64,000 nt of DNA from Caprimulgus europaeus. Lineage: Eukaryota; Chordata; Aves; Caprimulgiformes; Caprimulgidae. The notes beneath the pieces were generated by a model that was not told where the DNA came from, did not search any database, and saw nothing but the letters and a program-made list of their open reading frames with translations. Below, one piece after another: positions 47,900 through 59,072 of this stretch; position 1 is the first letter of the stretch; the number at the start of each line of letters is the position of its first letter. The stretch covers positions 434,001 through 498,000 of the forward strand of contig OU015541.1 in the NCBI GenBank assembly GCA_907165065.1, in the 5' to 3' direction. Both the position numbers and the translations under genes were made by a program.

Positions 47900-50245
47900 C
47901 TGGAGGTTGGTCCCAGTGACCTGCTCTGTGCCCCAGTGCCCAACACGCTCCGTCTGAGCGTGAACCCCCTGCCCCCTCCCTGCCGTGGGCTGCTGCTGCT
48001 GGACAAGCCACACAGGTGCTGCTGCTTGGCACTGGGGTCTGGGCAGCCCAGAGAGCTGTGCCATGCTGTGCTGTGCCACAAGACAAGGGCAGCCAGCACA
48101 GCTTCCCGCTGCAGGGGACAGGTCCCAGCCAGGCGGCAGCAAGGGGCTGGGGGTCCCCGGTGTGGGGCTGGCCCTGCTGAGGCAGTGGAGGTGGCTCCCT
48201 GGCCGGGTGCTGTGGAGCGGCCGTGGTGCCCTGGCACCTCTCCGGGCATTGTTCTGCCTCCAGAACAATCACTGGCTCCCGAGGGACATCCTGTGACTGG
48301 ACACGGTCCACAGCCCTGCGCTACCATCAGCCCCTCAGCCCCCCAGCATGTCCCCACCAGCCAGCACCCACCCAGCCCCACGCCTTGGGGCAGCAGCTGA
48401 GGGCCGGGGCTGGCCAGGGGTGCGGGGTCCTGGTGCTGAGGGCAAGGAGCCAGAGGCTGTGCAGGGGCTGTGGGACTGCGAGGTCATAGCCCTGGGTCCT
48501 GTGTCCTTGCTGGAGCTGTGGTGGGTGCCCAGGTCCCCATCATGAGGTGCTGGAGCTTCCTCTCACCTCCTGCTCCCTTTCATGGGCTGATGTGTCCGGC
48601 CACCCCAGCTCCTGTGTCCACCCGCTGCTGGGGGCTCCAGGCACGGATCTGCGCCAGCACCATCACTTGAGGGACGCAGCCCTTTCCGGAGTCTGGCTGC
48701 ATTTCCCACCCCAGCTCAGCCCCAAAGCTGCCCCCAGTATGGTGCCAAGTGGGAGGTCTGCAAGCGTGCCAGAGCCTGTGCCGTGCCAGCCTGCGTGGGG
48801 CTGCAGGCGGGGCTGCCGGGGCGCGTGTCGCAAGGCTGGAAGCACGGGAGCTGTCGGGACTTTCCCTGCCAGCTCCCTTCCGGGAGAGGCAGGAGGGCTC
48901 GGGCGGGCAGGCTGCCCACACATGCGTGTGCGTGTGCGAGCCAAAGCAGCCAGGTGTGGACACGTGCGTGCGCGTGTGCAGTCCACACTCCATGTGTGTC
49001 CGTGTGTGCCCGTCCGCAGTCCAGGCTGCTGAGTGGCACCACGCGCTTGCCAGCAGCTGCCTCCTTGGGGACCCTGTTCTGCTGGTGTGTCCCTGTGCGT
49101 GGGACAGAGGTGACGCGCAGGTGGGATGACCTGTCCTGGGAGCACACGGAGCCACAAGAGGAGCGGTGGGAAGTGATGGCTCCACCGTGCTGGGGCGTCC
49201 CCTCTGCCCACGGGGGCTGTCCCTGTCGCTGTCCCTGGGTGGGCAGCAGGGACAGTGCCTGGCTTGTGTCAGCCCCGGGGAGCGCGTGTCCCGGCAGGAC
49301 AGTGGGGTCCGTGTGGGGCCAGCTGGGATGTGCTGCAGCCAGGGGGACCCGCTCTGCCCCTCGGCTCCCCCAGCCCCTTTCCTGCCGCACACCCAGGCCG
49401 GGCAGGAGCATCATCCCGGTGCCACAGCCCCGTCCCCGCTCTGTGCCCGCCCTGGGAGGTGCCACATTCCTGGGTGCTCCCTGGGCTGGGCTGCCCTGGT
49501 CGCTATTTCCGCAATCCCCATGGAGGAGTCCCCGTCCCACCGCCCACCCTGACCCTGTGCCCCTCGACCGCCACCAGCGTGTCCCTCCGGCTTTGGTCCC
49601 GCATTGCTCGGGCTCTGTCACGTCGCCGTGTCCCGCGCCGGGGCTGCTGCCGGAGTGTCGGTCCCGGACGCCGGAGGAGAGGCGGGGAGAAGCTGCGGTG
49701 GGGCGCGGGCGGGGCACGGGCAGGTCACGGCACCTCCCAAACCCCACCCAGGTCCGACTTTCCTGGCCGCTCCCCACTGAGCTTTCCTCGCCCTCCGCTT
49801 CCCCCTTGGGACAGTAATTACAGCAGTAATTACAAGGACAATTATTCCTGCTGAATGGGAACAGCTTAATCTGTTTCTCCCTCCTCTCGGCAGGTTTCAC
49901 CCCACGCCCACCCACGGGTGCCGGCGCGATGCCAGGGACCCACCTGCCACCCAGCCCAGCGCTGGGACCCCTGTGCTGCCGTGGGTCTGACCCCTGGCCG
50001 GGAGCGCGGCTGGCTGTGAGCCGGGTCCCGTCCCCAGGAGATGCCACTGGTGTTGCCCCAAGCCCAGCACGGGCACGCTGCTGCTGTGCCGGAGCAGCCG
50101 TCCCGTCTTACCGGTCCCCCCAGCTCGAGGGCTGTGGCTGGGATCGTGCCGGGGAGGCCAGGCCCTGCCTGGGTGCGGCTCGTTACCCACATGGCAGGAA
50201 TTAGCTGGGCTCGGGCGCCAGCCCTGCTCCCTCCGCCCCACCAGT
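47900..50245. other. Spacer with GT-rich and homeodomain-like stretches
   Basis: No gene recognised. A GTGTGCG-type alternating purine-pyrimidine stretch covers about 48917-49012. Two TAATTA motifs 12 bp apart (49815-49820 and 49827-49832), followed by CAATTATT, stand out in GC-rich sequence. Confidence 0.45.
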
Positions 50246-50251
50246 GCACCT

Positions 50252-50257
50252 TAAATC
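50252..50257 (+). promoter_or_regulatory. TTAAAT box of the WAP-Kunitz gene
   Basis: CTTAAATCC lies 46 bp before the ATG at 50303. It is a one-base variant of the TTTAAA box seen at the neighbours; the TTAAATCC part is identical to that at 47883. Confidence 0.5.
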
Positions 50258-50302
50258 CCAGCCCGCCACGCCCGGGGCCCAGACCCAGCTGCCCAGGGCA
50301 CC

Positions 50303-51649
50303 ATGGAGCTGCCTCCCAGCTGCTTCCTCCTCTTCCTCCTCCTCGCAGCCCTGCTCCCCATTGCCACACGGTCTGGCCCAGCCCTGCACGCAGCTGGAAG
50401 AGAGGAGCCGGGGATGGGTGAGTGTGCCTGGGGCACGTCCCGGGGACAGGGATGCTGTGGGTGCTGCTGCCGCCCGGTGCTCCCCACTGCCCTGCGTGGT
50501 GCCGGGCATCTGTGGGGGCACGGGGCTGTGGGCGATGGGGGTCCGGCCCTGGGGGGCTGCTCAGTCCCCAGCTCTGCGACCCTCCCCATTGTCCCCGCCG
50601 CTGTGTCCCACAGTGAAGCCCGGGTACTGCTACCACATCCCGGAGGTGGAGGATCTGCTGGACAAGGACTGTGGCGCCTGCCGCAGCGATGCCTCCTGCT
50701 CCCACTGCACCGGTGACGCCAGCTGCCCCGGTGCCACCAAGTGCTGCCCCAGCAAGTGTGGCTACACGTGCCAGGAGCCGGTGCTGGGTGAGGGCTCAGT
50801 GCGGCGGCGGTGGGGCTCTGGGGCGGCGACATGGCGAGCGCAGGGGTGGGCGAGAGGAGGGGTGAGCCAAGCGAACCAGGAATGGGGTTCCCTGGGGTGC
50901 CTCGAGCTCTTGCTGGGTCCTGCAGACCCCAGGGACACCTCGCTGTGCAGTAGGGAGCACTGGGGCTGCTGGGCGTGGGGCTGGGGCACTGAATCAGCTG
51001 CTGGCAGGAAGGGTTTGTCAGCGAGAGGGGACTGAGCCCTGGGAACACCGAGCCCGGCAGTGTCCCTGTCCCATCCTGGCTCAGCCCGTCCCCCTCGGAC
51101 CACGCAGATTTCTGCTACCTGCCCTCGGTCTGCGGGAGCTGCAAGGCGCTCTTCCGCCGCTTCTTCTTCAACGCCTCCAGCCAGCAGTGCGAGGAGTTCA
51201 TCTACGGCGGCTGCGGTGGCAACAGGAACAACTTCGAGACCAAGGGAGAGTGCTTCCAGGCCTGCTCCCACATCGGTAACTAGCCATGTGCCGCGTGCCT
51301 TGGCCGGCAGCTGCTCCTGCCCGTGGCCATGTCCAGCCCAGCCCTGGCCCTCACCCTTCGTCTCTCAGTTCCAGGTGCCAATAGTGGCAGCCCGGGGAGT
51401 GCAGTGGCCTCTGCCCGGCCCCTGCCTGGTGGAAACTGCTGCCAGCAGCCAGGTCCCCGTCCCCGCAGGCAGCTGTTCCCCGCGGGGCTGGCAGTGGTGG
51501 GCACTGCTGCCCAGCGCAGCCGTGCTGGGGGCTCGCCCGGGGATGCTCGCCGGCCCAAGGACAGGGACATGTGCCCATGGGGGCACAGCTGCCCCGTCCT
51601 ACACCGTGGTGCACGGCTGGAGGAGCCTGGCCCTCCCCTGGGGCTGTGA
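50303..51649 (+). CDS. WAP-Kunitz secreted protease inhibitor (ovocalyxin-25/EPPIN-like)
   Basis: Exons: 50303-50417 (signal peptide, [15 protein letters not shown]), 50614-50787 (WAP domain), 51108-51275 (Kunitz domain) and 51369-51649 (basic, Pro/Arg-rich tail); 245 aa. The WAP domain has ten cysteines instead of eight; an inserted [11 protein letters not shown] carries the extra pair. The Kunitz domain keeps FIYGGCGGN and the six standard cysteines, with Lys after Cys2 (P1), suggesting a trypsin-like target, plus an extra Cys in SVCGSC. If the last donor (ATCG|GTAAC) is not used, TAG follows at once and the protein is 154 aa. The domain order WAP-Kunitz and size of about 25 kDa match eggshell ovocalyxin-25; EPPIN and WFDC8 are the mammalian relatives. 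Confidence 0.85.
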
Positions 51650-51655
51650 CACTTC

Positions 51656-51661
51656 AATACA
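51656..51661 (+). terminator. Possible variant polyadenylation signal (AATACA)
   Basis: AATACA lies 7 bp after the stop of the WAP-Kunitz gene. It is a weak variant; no AATAAA is seen nearby. Confidence 0.3.
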
Positions 51662-52182
51662 AGGAGAGGTCCTTGGATGAGCTCGTCTGGGTCTTGTCCT
51701 TCCTGCCTGTGCAGGCAGGAGCAGGCAGTGCCCGTCCCTCTGGCCACCCTCCCTTGCTAGGACCGGGCAGTGAGTGCCTTCAGCAGCATGGCACAGTGGC
51801 CCCAGGGCTCGCCCCAGCCACCACCCTGCAGCTCCCACTGCCCTGGACATGCTCCCAGCCCCGGCTCTGCCCTCAAGCTGCCAACGTGACCTCACTGGGA
51901 GCTAAAGTGGAGGACAAACAGCCCTCGCCTTGAAAGATGCCCAGGGTGGTGTCCTGATCCTGCAGCCCTGGTCTGTGTTTGTGCCACTCCGCTGGCCCCA
52001 TGGCACTGACCCTGGTGTGGGCTGAGACCCCTGGCCCCAGTCCTGGCAGGACCATCCCTTTCCCGAGGAGCCATGGGTGATGCAAGGCTGCTCCAGGAGC
52101 ACGAGGGGCCATCCCAGGGCCTGGTGGGGCCAGCGTGATGCTGCCGAGACTCGGGGGCGGCTGGAGGTGGCCACACACGTGC

Positions 52183-52188
52183 TTTATT
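52183..52188 (-). terminator. Polyadenylation signal of the multi-WAP gene
   Basis: TTTATT on the plus strand, 100 bp after the short last coding exon. No other minus-strand AATAAA was noticed between here and the signal-peptide exon at 57.8 kb, which supports a single transcription unit. Confidence 0.75.
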
Positions 52189-52287
52189 GCTGGAGGTGGT
52201 GAGGAGGCGACAGGCCAGCTGGGGCCCATGACCACCCTGTGTTCCCTAACGAAGGCGTCTTTCTGCTGCCACAGTGCTGCTCTCCTG

Positions 52288-55200
52288 TCACACGGTGTCT
52301 GAAAAGGAGGACGTGATTTCAGGGAGCCCCAGGGTGAGGGACCATCGGCCACGGCTGCAGCCAAGCACGGCCGGCTCTGGCGAGAGCTTCATCCCACTCC
52401 GTGTCCCTTCGGGTCCCCTCGCCCCAAAGGCACATCTCTGCCGGGAGCAGAGTGGCAGGGCAGCAGCAGGAGCCAGTCCTGCGGCGATGGCGAGCCGGGA
52501 GCATGCTGAGGGCTGCGCCCCAGTGCCAGCCCCGGTTGGCAGCCCTGGGCCCCCTTACCACCAGGCACCCGCGTGCAGACGTGGCCGCAGCCATTGCTGC
52601 AGCACTTGTGGCCCCAGGGACACTCCTCATCAAGGCTGCACAGGTCCAGGCATGTCCTGTGGCCCCTGGGGACGGGGCATGCTCCCTCCTTGCCTGCAAG
52701 GCACAGCACCCCGCCATGGGAGGGGTGACTGGGGGGTCACCCCCGGCTCCCAGGGCAACACCTGGGTCCTGGCTGGCTGAGCTGGCTCTCACCTCCGGGA
52801 ACATCCATGCAGACGTGGCCACAGCTGGTGCGGGTGCACCTCTGTCCCCAGGGACACTGCGAGTCAGCCTCGCACTCCTCTGTGCACTGCTTGGCACCGA
52901 GCCGTGGCACAACCACAGCATCACGCTCTGCGGGCAGGAGAGGACAGTCACATGGCAGCTCTGAGCTGAGGCTGTGTGTGCTCATCACTTGCATGGAAAG
53001 AGAGGGAAGCATGTGAAGAAGGGTGGGGACAGATCAAATCCCTGGAGCAGGGAGCGGGATCCCATGGGCACAGCTGCTTCAGCAGCCCCTGGCATGTGGC
53101 ACCAGTGTGGTGATGGCACAGGGTGCTCACTGGTGAGGGAGGGCCAGGATGTCCCTGCAGGGTCAGTGCTGGGGGACCCTAGGCTCTGCCCCCTCTGGGC
53201 TCAGCCGGGTGGGGGGACCCATGTCCTGGTGCATGGGGCTCACCTTGCAGAGAGGCCGGGGTGCAGACGTGGCCACAGCCATTGCTGCAGCACTTGTGGC
53301 CCCAGGGACACTCCTCATCGAAGCTGCACAGGTCCAGGCACGTCCCCCCGTCCCTGGGGATGGGGCACACTCCCACTCTGCCTGCAAGGCAAGCACCTGC
53401 CTGGGGGGCAGCCGACCAGGGACACCCCACCGCGGGGCACCCCGGGGGTCTGGCTGTCCCTCACCTCCGGGGATGTCCATGCAGACGCGGCCGCAGCCGG
53501 TGCTGGTGCATCTCTGTCCCCAGGGACACTGTGTGTCAGCCTCACACTCCTCTGCACACCATTCGCTGGCCCTGTCCTGGCTCTCTGCAGGGGCACGGTG
53601 ACCCGCTGTCACCTGGGGGACTGGTGGCTGGCTCCCCCCGGGACAGTGTGCTCCTGCTACCTCTGGGCACGGCCACGCACTCCCAGGTGCAGCCGGTGTC
53701 GCAGCACTTCTGCTCTCGCCCGCAGACACCGTCATCCAGGCAGGAGCTCGGGCGCCTGCGGCGGGGGTCCCAGCACGGCTGTGCCCGGGGGCACACCCCG
53801 GGGTGCTCTGCGGGAGGAGGGATTGCAGGCGAGGGCGCGGGGTCTCCGCGTGTTCCGGTCCGGCTCACGTGCCGCTGCCCGGTGCCGGTGGCCGGGCTGC
53901 CCGCGCTCACCTCTGGCAGGGCGGGCGCAGCGCATGGCGCAGCCGGAGAAGCAGCACTTCTCCTGCCGGGGACAGTCCCTGTCGTGGGTGCAGGAATCCT
54001 CCTCCGTGCACGGCTCTGGCGGCTGCCGCGGCCTCACCTTCGGGCACTCGCCGGGTTTGTCTGAGGGGGCGGGGAGGGGCAGCACCGGAGGTGTCTGAGC
54101 AACTGCCCTGCGGCAGCATCACCCACACCGTGGGAGGTTTGCTGGTGTGCCCGGTGAAGTGCAGCACCGCCGAGCTGGTGACCGTCCCCTCACCTTGTTC
54201 GGGGGCCGAGCACACGTGGCCACATCTGCTGCTGCAGCACTTCTCAGCCCCTGGGCACTGCCAGTCCCCGGTGCAGGCGGTGCCGCAAGGGGCCGTGGCT
54301 GTTGGTGCCTCCTCGGCCAAGGGGCAGATGCCTGGTTTCTCTGGAGGGCAGGAGGCAGCGGGGCTGGGGACGCGGGGGGCAATGGTGGGTGTCCCCCACC
54401 CAGACCCACAGCCCCAGGAGCTGGGGGGTCCCCACCCTGCCTGGCGTGGGGCTGAGCAGCTCGCACCTTGGGATGGGGACAGGCAGACATAGTCGCAGCC
54501 GCGCAGGCAGCACTTTTCCTCGCCGGGGCACTCGGCGTCGTGCCAGCACCGGGCTCTGCAGTCATAACTGGGGAACAGCCCGGCACGAGCCGGGCAGAAG
54601 CCGGCTTTCTCTGCAGGGCATGGTGCGGGGTGGCTGCAGTGACCCCGGGCCTGGCTACATGGACCCGCACGGACCTGCACGGACCCACACCACAGCCCAG
54701 CCACCCTCGTGGGGCACACAGCCCCCTCGGAACTGCTGCCCTTCAGCACCGCAGCCCCTTGGCGCCACAGCCCCTTGCCACCGTGGCCAAGGGTGCACCG
54801 GGCACCGCAGCACATCTTTGCCCCACGGCAGTGCTCCTCTTGTGGGAACCACGAGGCTGGCACCAGACCCCACTGCCCAGGGGTACGGGACTGTGGGGAG
54901 GAGCTGGCCTTGCCCCCAGGGCTCACCAGATTCAGCCACCCCCCCGTGTCCCACCTTGGTGCTTGGTGCTGCATAGCCCTGTGCACCGGCCGCCGCAGCA
55001 CCTCTCCCCGCTGCCGCAGTCTCCATCGCTTTGGCACCTCGTCCCCTCCTGCCAGGCTGGCGCAGCTGTGGGGGCCCCTGCGAGGGAGTTGGCTCTGTAG
55101 GGCCAGGGATGCCAGCAGGGACCAGGACACCTCCGTCCCCTCCGTCAGTCCTGGGCTGCCACCCAGCCCAGCTCCTGCCCCAGCCGTGGCACTCACCTGC

Positions 55201-57786
55201 TGCCTCAGCGCGGCACTCTGGGCTGCACCGGTGCCGGCAGCACGTCTCTGGGTGCGGGCAGTCCCTGTCCCCACGGCAGCTCTTCCCCTGGGGCCACTCT
55301 GCGAGTCAGGCAGTGGTGGGGCTGGGGCAGTGTCTGCCCTGCGCATGCCAAGGGGTTCCAACCGCGGGACCCCAAGGCAGCTGGGGTGCAGGTCCCCGGG
55401 GGTCCCAGCTCAGGTGGGTCTCTGCAGCCCAAGGTCCCTGTTCCCTTGGCTCCCGGCACCGCTTGGAGGGGCAGCAGTGGGGACCAGGGTGCTGAAGCTC
55501 TGGGGTGGCTCTCACCCCACTCACCTCGGCCATGTGTGTGGCACTCCTGGCTGCACTGCTGGTGACAGCACCCCTCGGGAGGGGAACAGTCCTGGTCCTC
55601 ATGGCATCTCTGCTGGTGGTGCGGCTGTGGGGTGGCCAGGGCAGGGCTGGTGTCCTCTGTGCCATGGAGCAGGGCCCGGCCGGTGGTGCCATCAGGGAGG
55701 AGGTGAGATGGGGATGGTCCCCATGGCCCCACAGCATCACTCGTCCCCAAGCCATGATCCTGCCCACAGTGCCCGTCCCGTCTCACCGGCACTGGCTGCT
55801 GGCAGGCACTGTTGGCCACAGCTGCTGTTGCAGCATTTCTGCGCGTCGGGGCAGTCGCTGTCACCTCGGCACTGCCCCCGGCACGGCCCCGCCAGCCCTG
55901 GCTGCACCGCGGGGCACTCCCCGGCTTTGGGTTGGTCTGGTGGAGCAGAGCAGACACATCTGCATCCCTGAGCAGCTGCACTGTCCGTGCCGGGGCCGCC
56001 GTGGGGGCTCATGGTGTCGGAGAGGTGGCAAATGTCTACGGCACGGAGCGGCCCCACGGCGTGGCACGGACCCACAGCGAGCTGGGGCTGTTCCGCTGCC
56101 GTGCTCCCGGCTGCCCCGGCGGAGGCCTTACCCTGCACCGGCTCCAGGCAGGCAGAGCCGCAGCGCAGCCGGCAGCACTTCTGCTCGCCCAGGCAGTCCT
56201 TGTCCTCCAGGCAGGGGAAGGCGCAGGGGGAAAAGAGACCCTCGGGGGCCATCGCCGGGCAGGCGCCGGGCTTCTCTGCAGTGGCACAGGGCCGGGAGGT
56301 GAGGCTGCACCAGCCGTGTCCCAGGGCAGCACTGGGAAACCTGCCCCTGCCAGACCCCTCTGCCTGCCCCTGCCTGGACCCCAGCACGTGCCCCATCCCG
56401 GACTGCTCCATGTGCCCCGTGCCAGCCTTGGGAGCTGTGGGCAGGAGGCTGCCAGCAGCACACGAACAGCAGCTCCGTGGCAATGGGGATGGCACAAAGA
56501 TGTGGACAAGGACAGGGAGAAGGGCGCCAGCTGCCCTGGGACAGAGCTGCTGCCAGTGGCTGTGCCGTGGTGCCGTACCTTCTGCCGGGGGGGTGCAGCG
56601 GAGCTGGCACTCCTGGGGGCAGCACTTGTGCCAGCCGGGGCAGCTGGAGTCATTGGCGCAGAGCGGGGGCTTGAGGCGCAGGCAGCGCGTGAAGTCCCGC
56701 GGGCACCTCCCCGGCTTCTGCGGCTGCCCTGCAGCAGGACGGTGGTGTCAGGGCAGCGGTGGGTGGCAGAGCTCCTCACCCTCTGTCCCCCAGCAGCAGG
56801 GCGTGGGACCCCCCATGGGGACAGGGAGAGGATGGCACAGCCTGGGCAGGGTCCTGGCAGGAGCTTGGCCTCCTGGGGCCCCGGGCCAGGGGTCTGGCTG
56901 GCACTGGTCCTCCCTCACTGTCATGGTAATGCCTGACTGGCAGCAATGCCCAGGGCTGTACCCACACACGGAGACGTGCAGAGCATGGCATGGTGCGGCA
57001 CAGAGCTAGGTGTGCCCTAGCAAGGCGGTGAGTGCCACGGGGAGTGTTGCTGAGCCTGCCGGGGAAGCCAGCACCGGGTAGAGGTCAGGATCCGTCCCCG
57101 AGCATCCTACTGCCCTGTGCAGCTGCACTGCCAGCAGTGTGCTCCTTGCCGCTGCTCCTCTTCCTCTTCTTCCTCCTCCTCTTGACACCCTGTGCTCATC
57201 TTGGCCATGCTGGGACAATTGGACAACCCCTGCCTTTGGCGTGGGCGAGCTCCAGCTGGTGCCCATGCCTGGCTCTGCCCACCCAGGGGAGATGCTGCAG
57301 GAGCAGCGGTTCCTGCAAGCAGCCTGGGCTGGCTGGGGCAGGGACACGCTGTTTGGGCTGCAAACAGAGGCACTGCTGGGAGGTTTCACTCCAAACAGCA
57401 GCTGTTTGGTTAAAACAAAGGAACCTGTCATCACCGTGCTACAGCCGGGCACAACCACCCCTGGCGTCACCCCATGGCAGTGGGGGTCCTGGCAGTGGGA
57501 GTCTGTGCCCAGGAAGCAGCACCCACAGCCCAGACCCCTCCGCTGGGGTTTGGGTCCGTCTGCAGCTGGCTGGGACATGGTACCCACCAGCACGTGCTGG
57601 GCAGGGACAGAGGGGACGTTGCCAGGGCATGGTGGGGCCGGGGTGCAAGGAGCTGTCCCCAGGATGCCTGTGCCTGGCAGCAGCTGAGTTTGCCTGCTGG
57701 TACTCACCACCTTTCTCCTCTGGTGCAGGGCCCGGCTCTGCCCCGAGGATGAGGAGCCCCAGGAGGAGGAAAACCCCCGGGCTCAT
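52288..57786 (-). CDS. Multi-WAP secreted protein, 15 WAP or WAP-derived exons (WFDC3-like position)
   Basis: WAP domains are four-disulfide antiprotease/antimicrobial modules. Signal exon 57786-57708 ([15 protein letters not shown]). WAP exons: 56728-56579, 56275-56132, 55936-55787, 55656-55525, 55298-55197, 55065-54955, 54838-54782, 54610-54467, 54340-54194, 54060-53911, 53807-53661, 53584-53465, 53381-53244, 52927-52793 and 52693-52559; last exon 52298-52288 (DTV, stop). All internal exons are phase 1-1, so any can be added or skipped in frame; total 683 aa. Nine exons carry the full eight cysteines. Those at 55.6, 55.3, 55.06, 53.5 and 52.9 kb have six, and 54.8 kb is a 19-codon stub. Exons 53584-53244 and 52927-52559 are a duplicated pair. 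Whether every exon enters one mRNA is inferred from phase and the lack of other signal exons. Confidence 0.8.
54782..54838 (-). CDS. Degenerate 19-codon WAP exon within the multi-WAP gene
   Basis: Reads [19 protein letters not shown] between an AAG acceptor and a CACG|GTGGCA donor, still in phase 1. Only the middle of a WAP domain (C, CC, C) is left. It may be a cryptic or dying exon. Confidence 0.4.
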
Positions 57787-57833
57787 GGTGCTGTGGGGAT
57801 GTCGTGTGTGTGCGGAGCTGAGCTGGGGCAGAG

Positions 57834-57839
57834 TTTAAA
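57834..57839 (-). promoter_or_regulatory. TTTAAA box of the multi-WAP gene
   Basis: TTTAAA 48 bp upstream of the ATG at 57786, in the shared arrangement of the locus. Confidence 0.6.
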
Positions 57840-58745
57840 GTCCCTGGCGGGGGTTCCCGGGGCGATGTGGCAGCTGAAGCGGGGCTGTGGCTGTGGCAGG
57901 CTGGCTGTGGCGTGGGCAGGAGGAGGGGCAGTTCCCAGAACCCACCGGCGCCCCGCCAGCCGCCCCGCTTATCTCCAGCTGAGTCGCAGTTTTGTGTCAG
58001 GGCGACCTGGGGGGCCGGAGAGGGGCGGGCGGGGTCAGGTGGCCGCTGTTCCCCGCGGTGCACAGCCCCGTCCCAGCCACAGCCGGCTGTGACCCCCGGC
58101 CTTTCCCTCCAGCCCCACTTGCCCCTCACCTACTTGGGGTAGGGCACACGGACAGACCCCACGGTGTGGCCCCGGTGCAGTAGCGGGAGCAGGCAGAGGG
58201 GCTCTGCTGGCTCTGCCACCATCGTGCCACCCTGCAGCCGTGGCTCAGCTCACGGGACTGCTCGGGATCCAGCACCACGAGGTGGGAGAGGTGTCCTGGG
58301 CCAGCTTGGTGTCTCTGCACAGTGACAGGGCTGGGCTGGGACTGGAGAGCGAGCGGGTCCTGCCGTGGCCCCTGGCATGTGGGTGCTGCTCCCTGCCCCC
58401 TTCCCTGTCCAGGTGCTCCATCTGCCCTGACCCGTGACTGCTTTTCCAACCAGGTTTTCACACTTTGGGATGCAAATGAGCCTTTCCTTGGTGTAAGGAA
58501 TCCGAGGGAACTGGTTTCTGTCTGAGGGGACATTGGTGTGGCCCCCAGACCCAGTGGGATGGCCACCATGGGGTGATGGTGGCTGGAGGGCACCCGCATG
58601 GAAATGAGAACCTCTCCCTGTCCCTGGGGCTGGCGGTCACCTGCCTGCCCATCCCTGCCTGTGCACAGCCCAGGGCTGCCTGCGCCTCTGCGGACCCGCG
58701 GCAGAGCTCAGGGACGGCGACCAGGAGTGGAAGGCGGCCCATGTG
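57840..58745. other. Spacer between the multi-WAP and five-WAP genes
   Basis: GC-rich sequence with no recognised gene; it is the promoter side of the multi-WAP gene and the 3' flank of the five-WAP gene. Confidence 0.4.
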
Positions 58746-58749
58746 CTGG

Positions 58750-58755
58750 TTTATT
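58750..58755 (-). terminator. Polyadenylation signal of the five-WAP gene
   Basis: TTTATT on the plus strand, about 320 bp after the stop in the last coding exon. Confidence 0.75.
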
Positions 58756-59072
58756 CTGTTTCCATGCCATGAAGCGGCGGGGCTGATGGGGATGCAGGCT
58801 CTGCTGCCCTGCCCACGCTGCCGGGAGCATTGGCCTGGCGTGGGATGGCGAGGGTGGTGTGCAGCCCTCGGTGGCACAGCTGGGAGGGGCAGGGGGTGAC
58901 AAGGACCCTGGCCAGGACCCACCAGGGCAATGCTGGTGTCATCTTGCCAGCCGTGCAGGCCTGGCACAGGGGGTGGTGGGCGCCTCTTCGCTCACCCACG
59001 GCGGTGCGATGGCAGCGGGGTAGGGAGCAGCCCTGAAACAGCGGCTCCTGGTGCAGCCCTTCCCGGCCGGGG

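Noticed and set aside
53907..55361. 484-codon minus-strand frame read as one exon
   Set aside because: It covers several WAP exons and their introns by chance; splice sites with consistent phase 1 break it into separate WAP exons.
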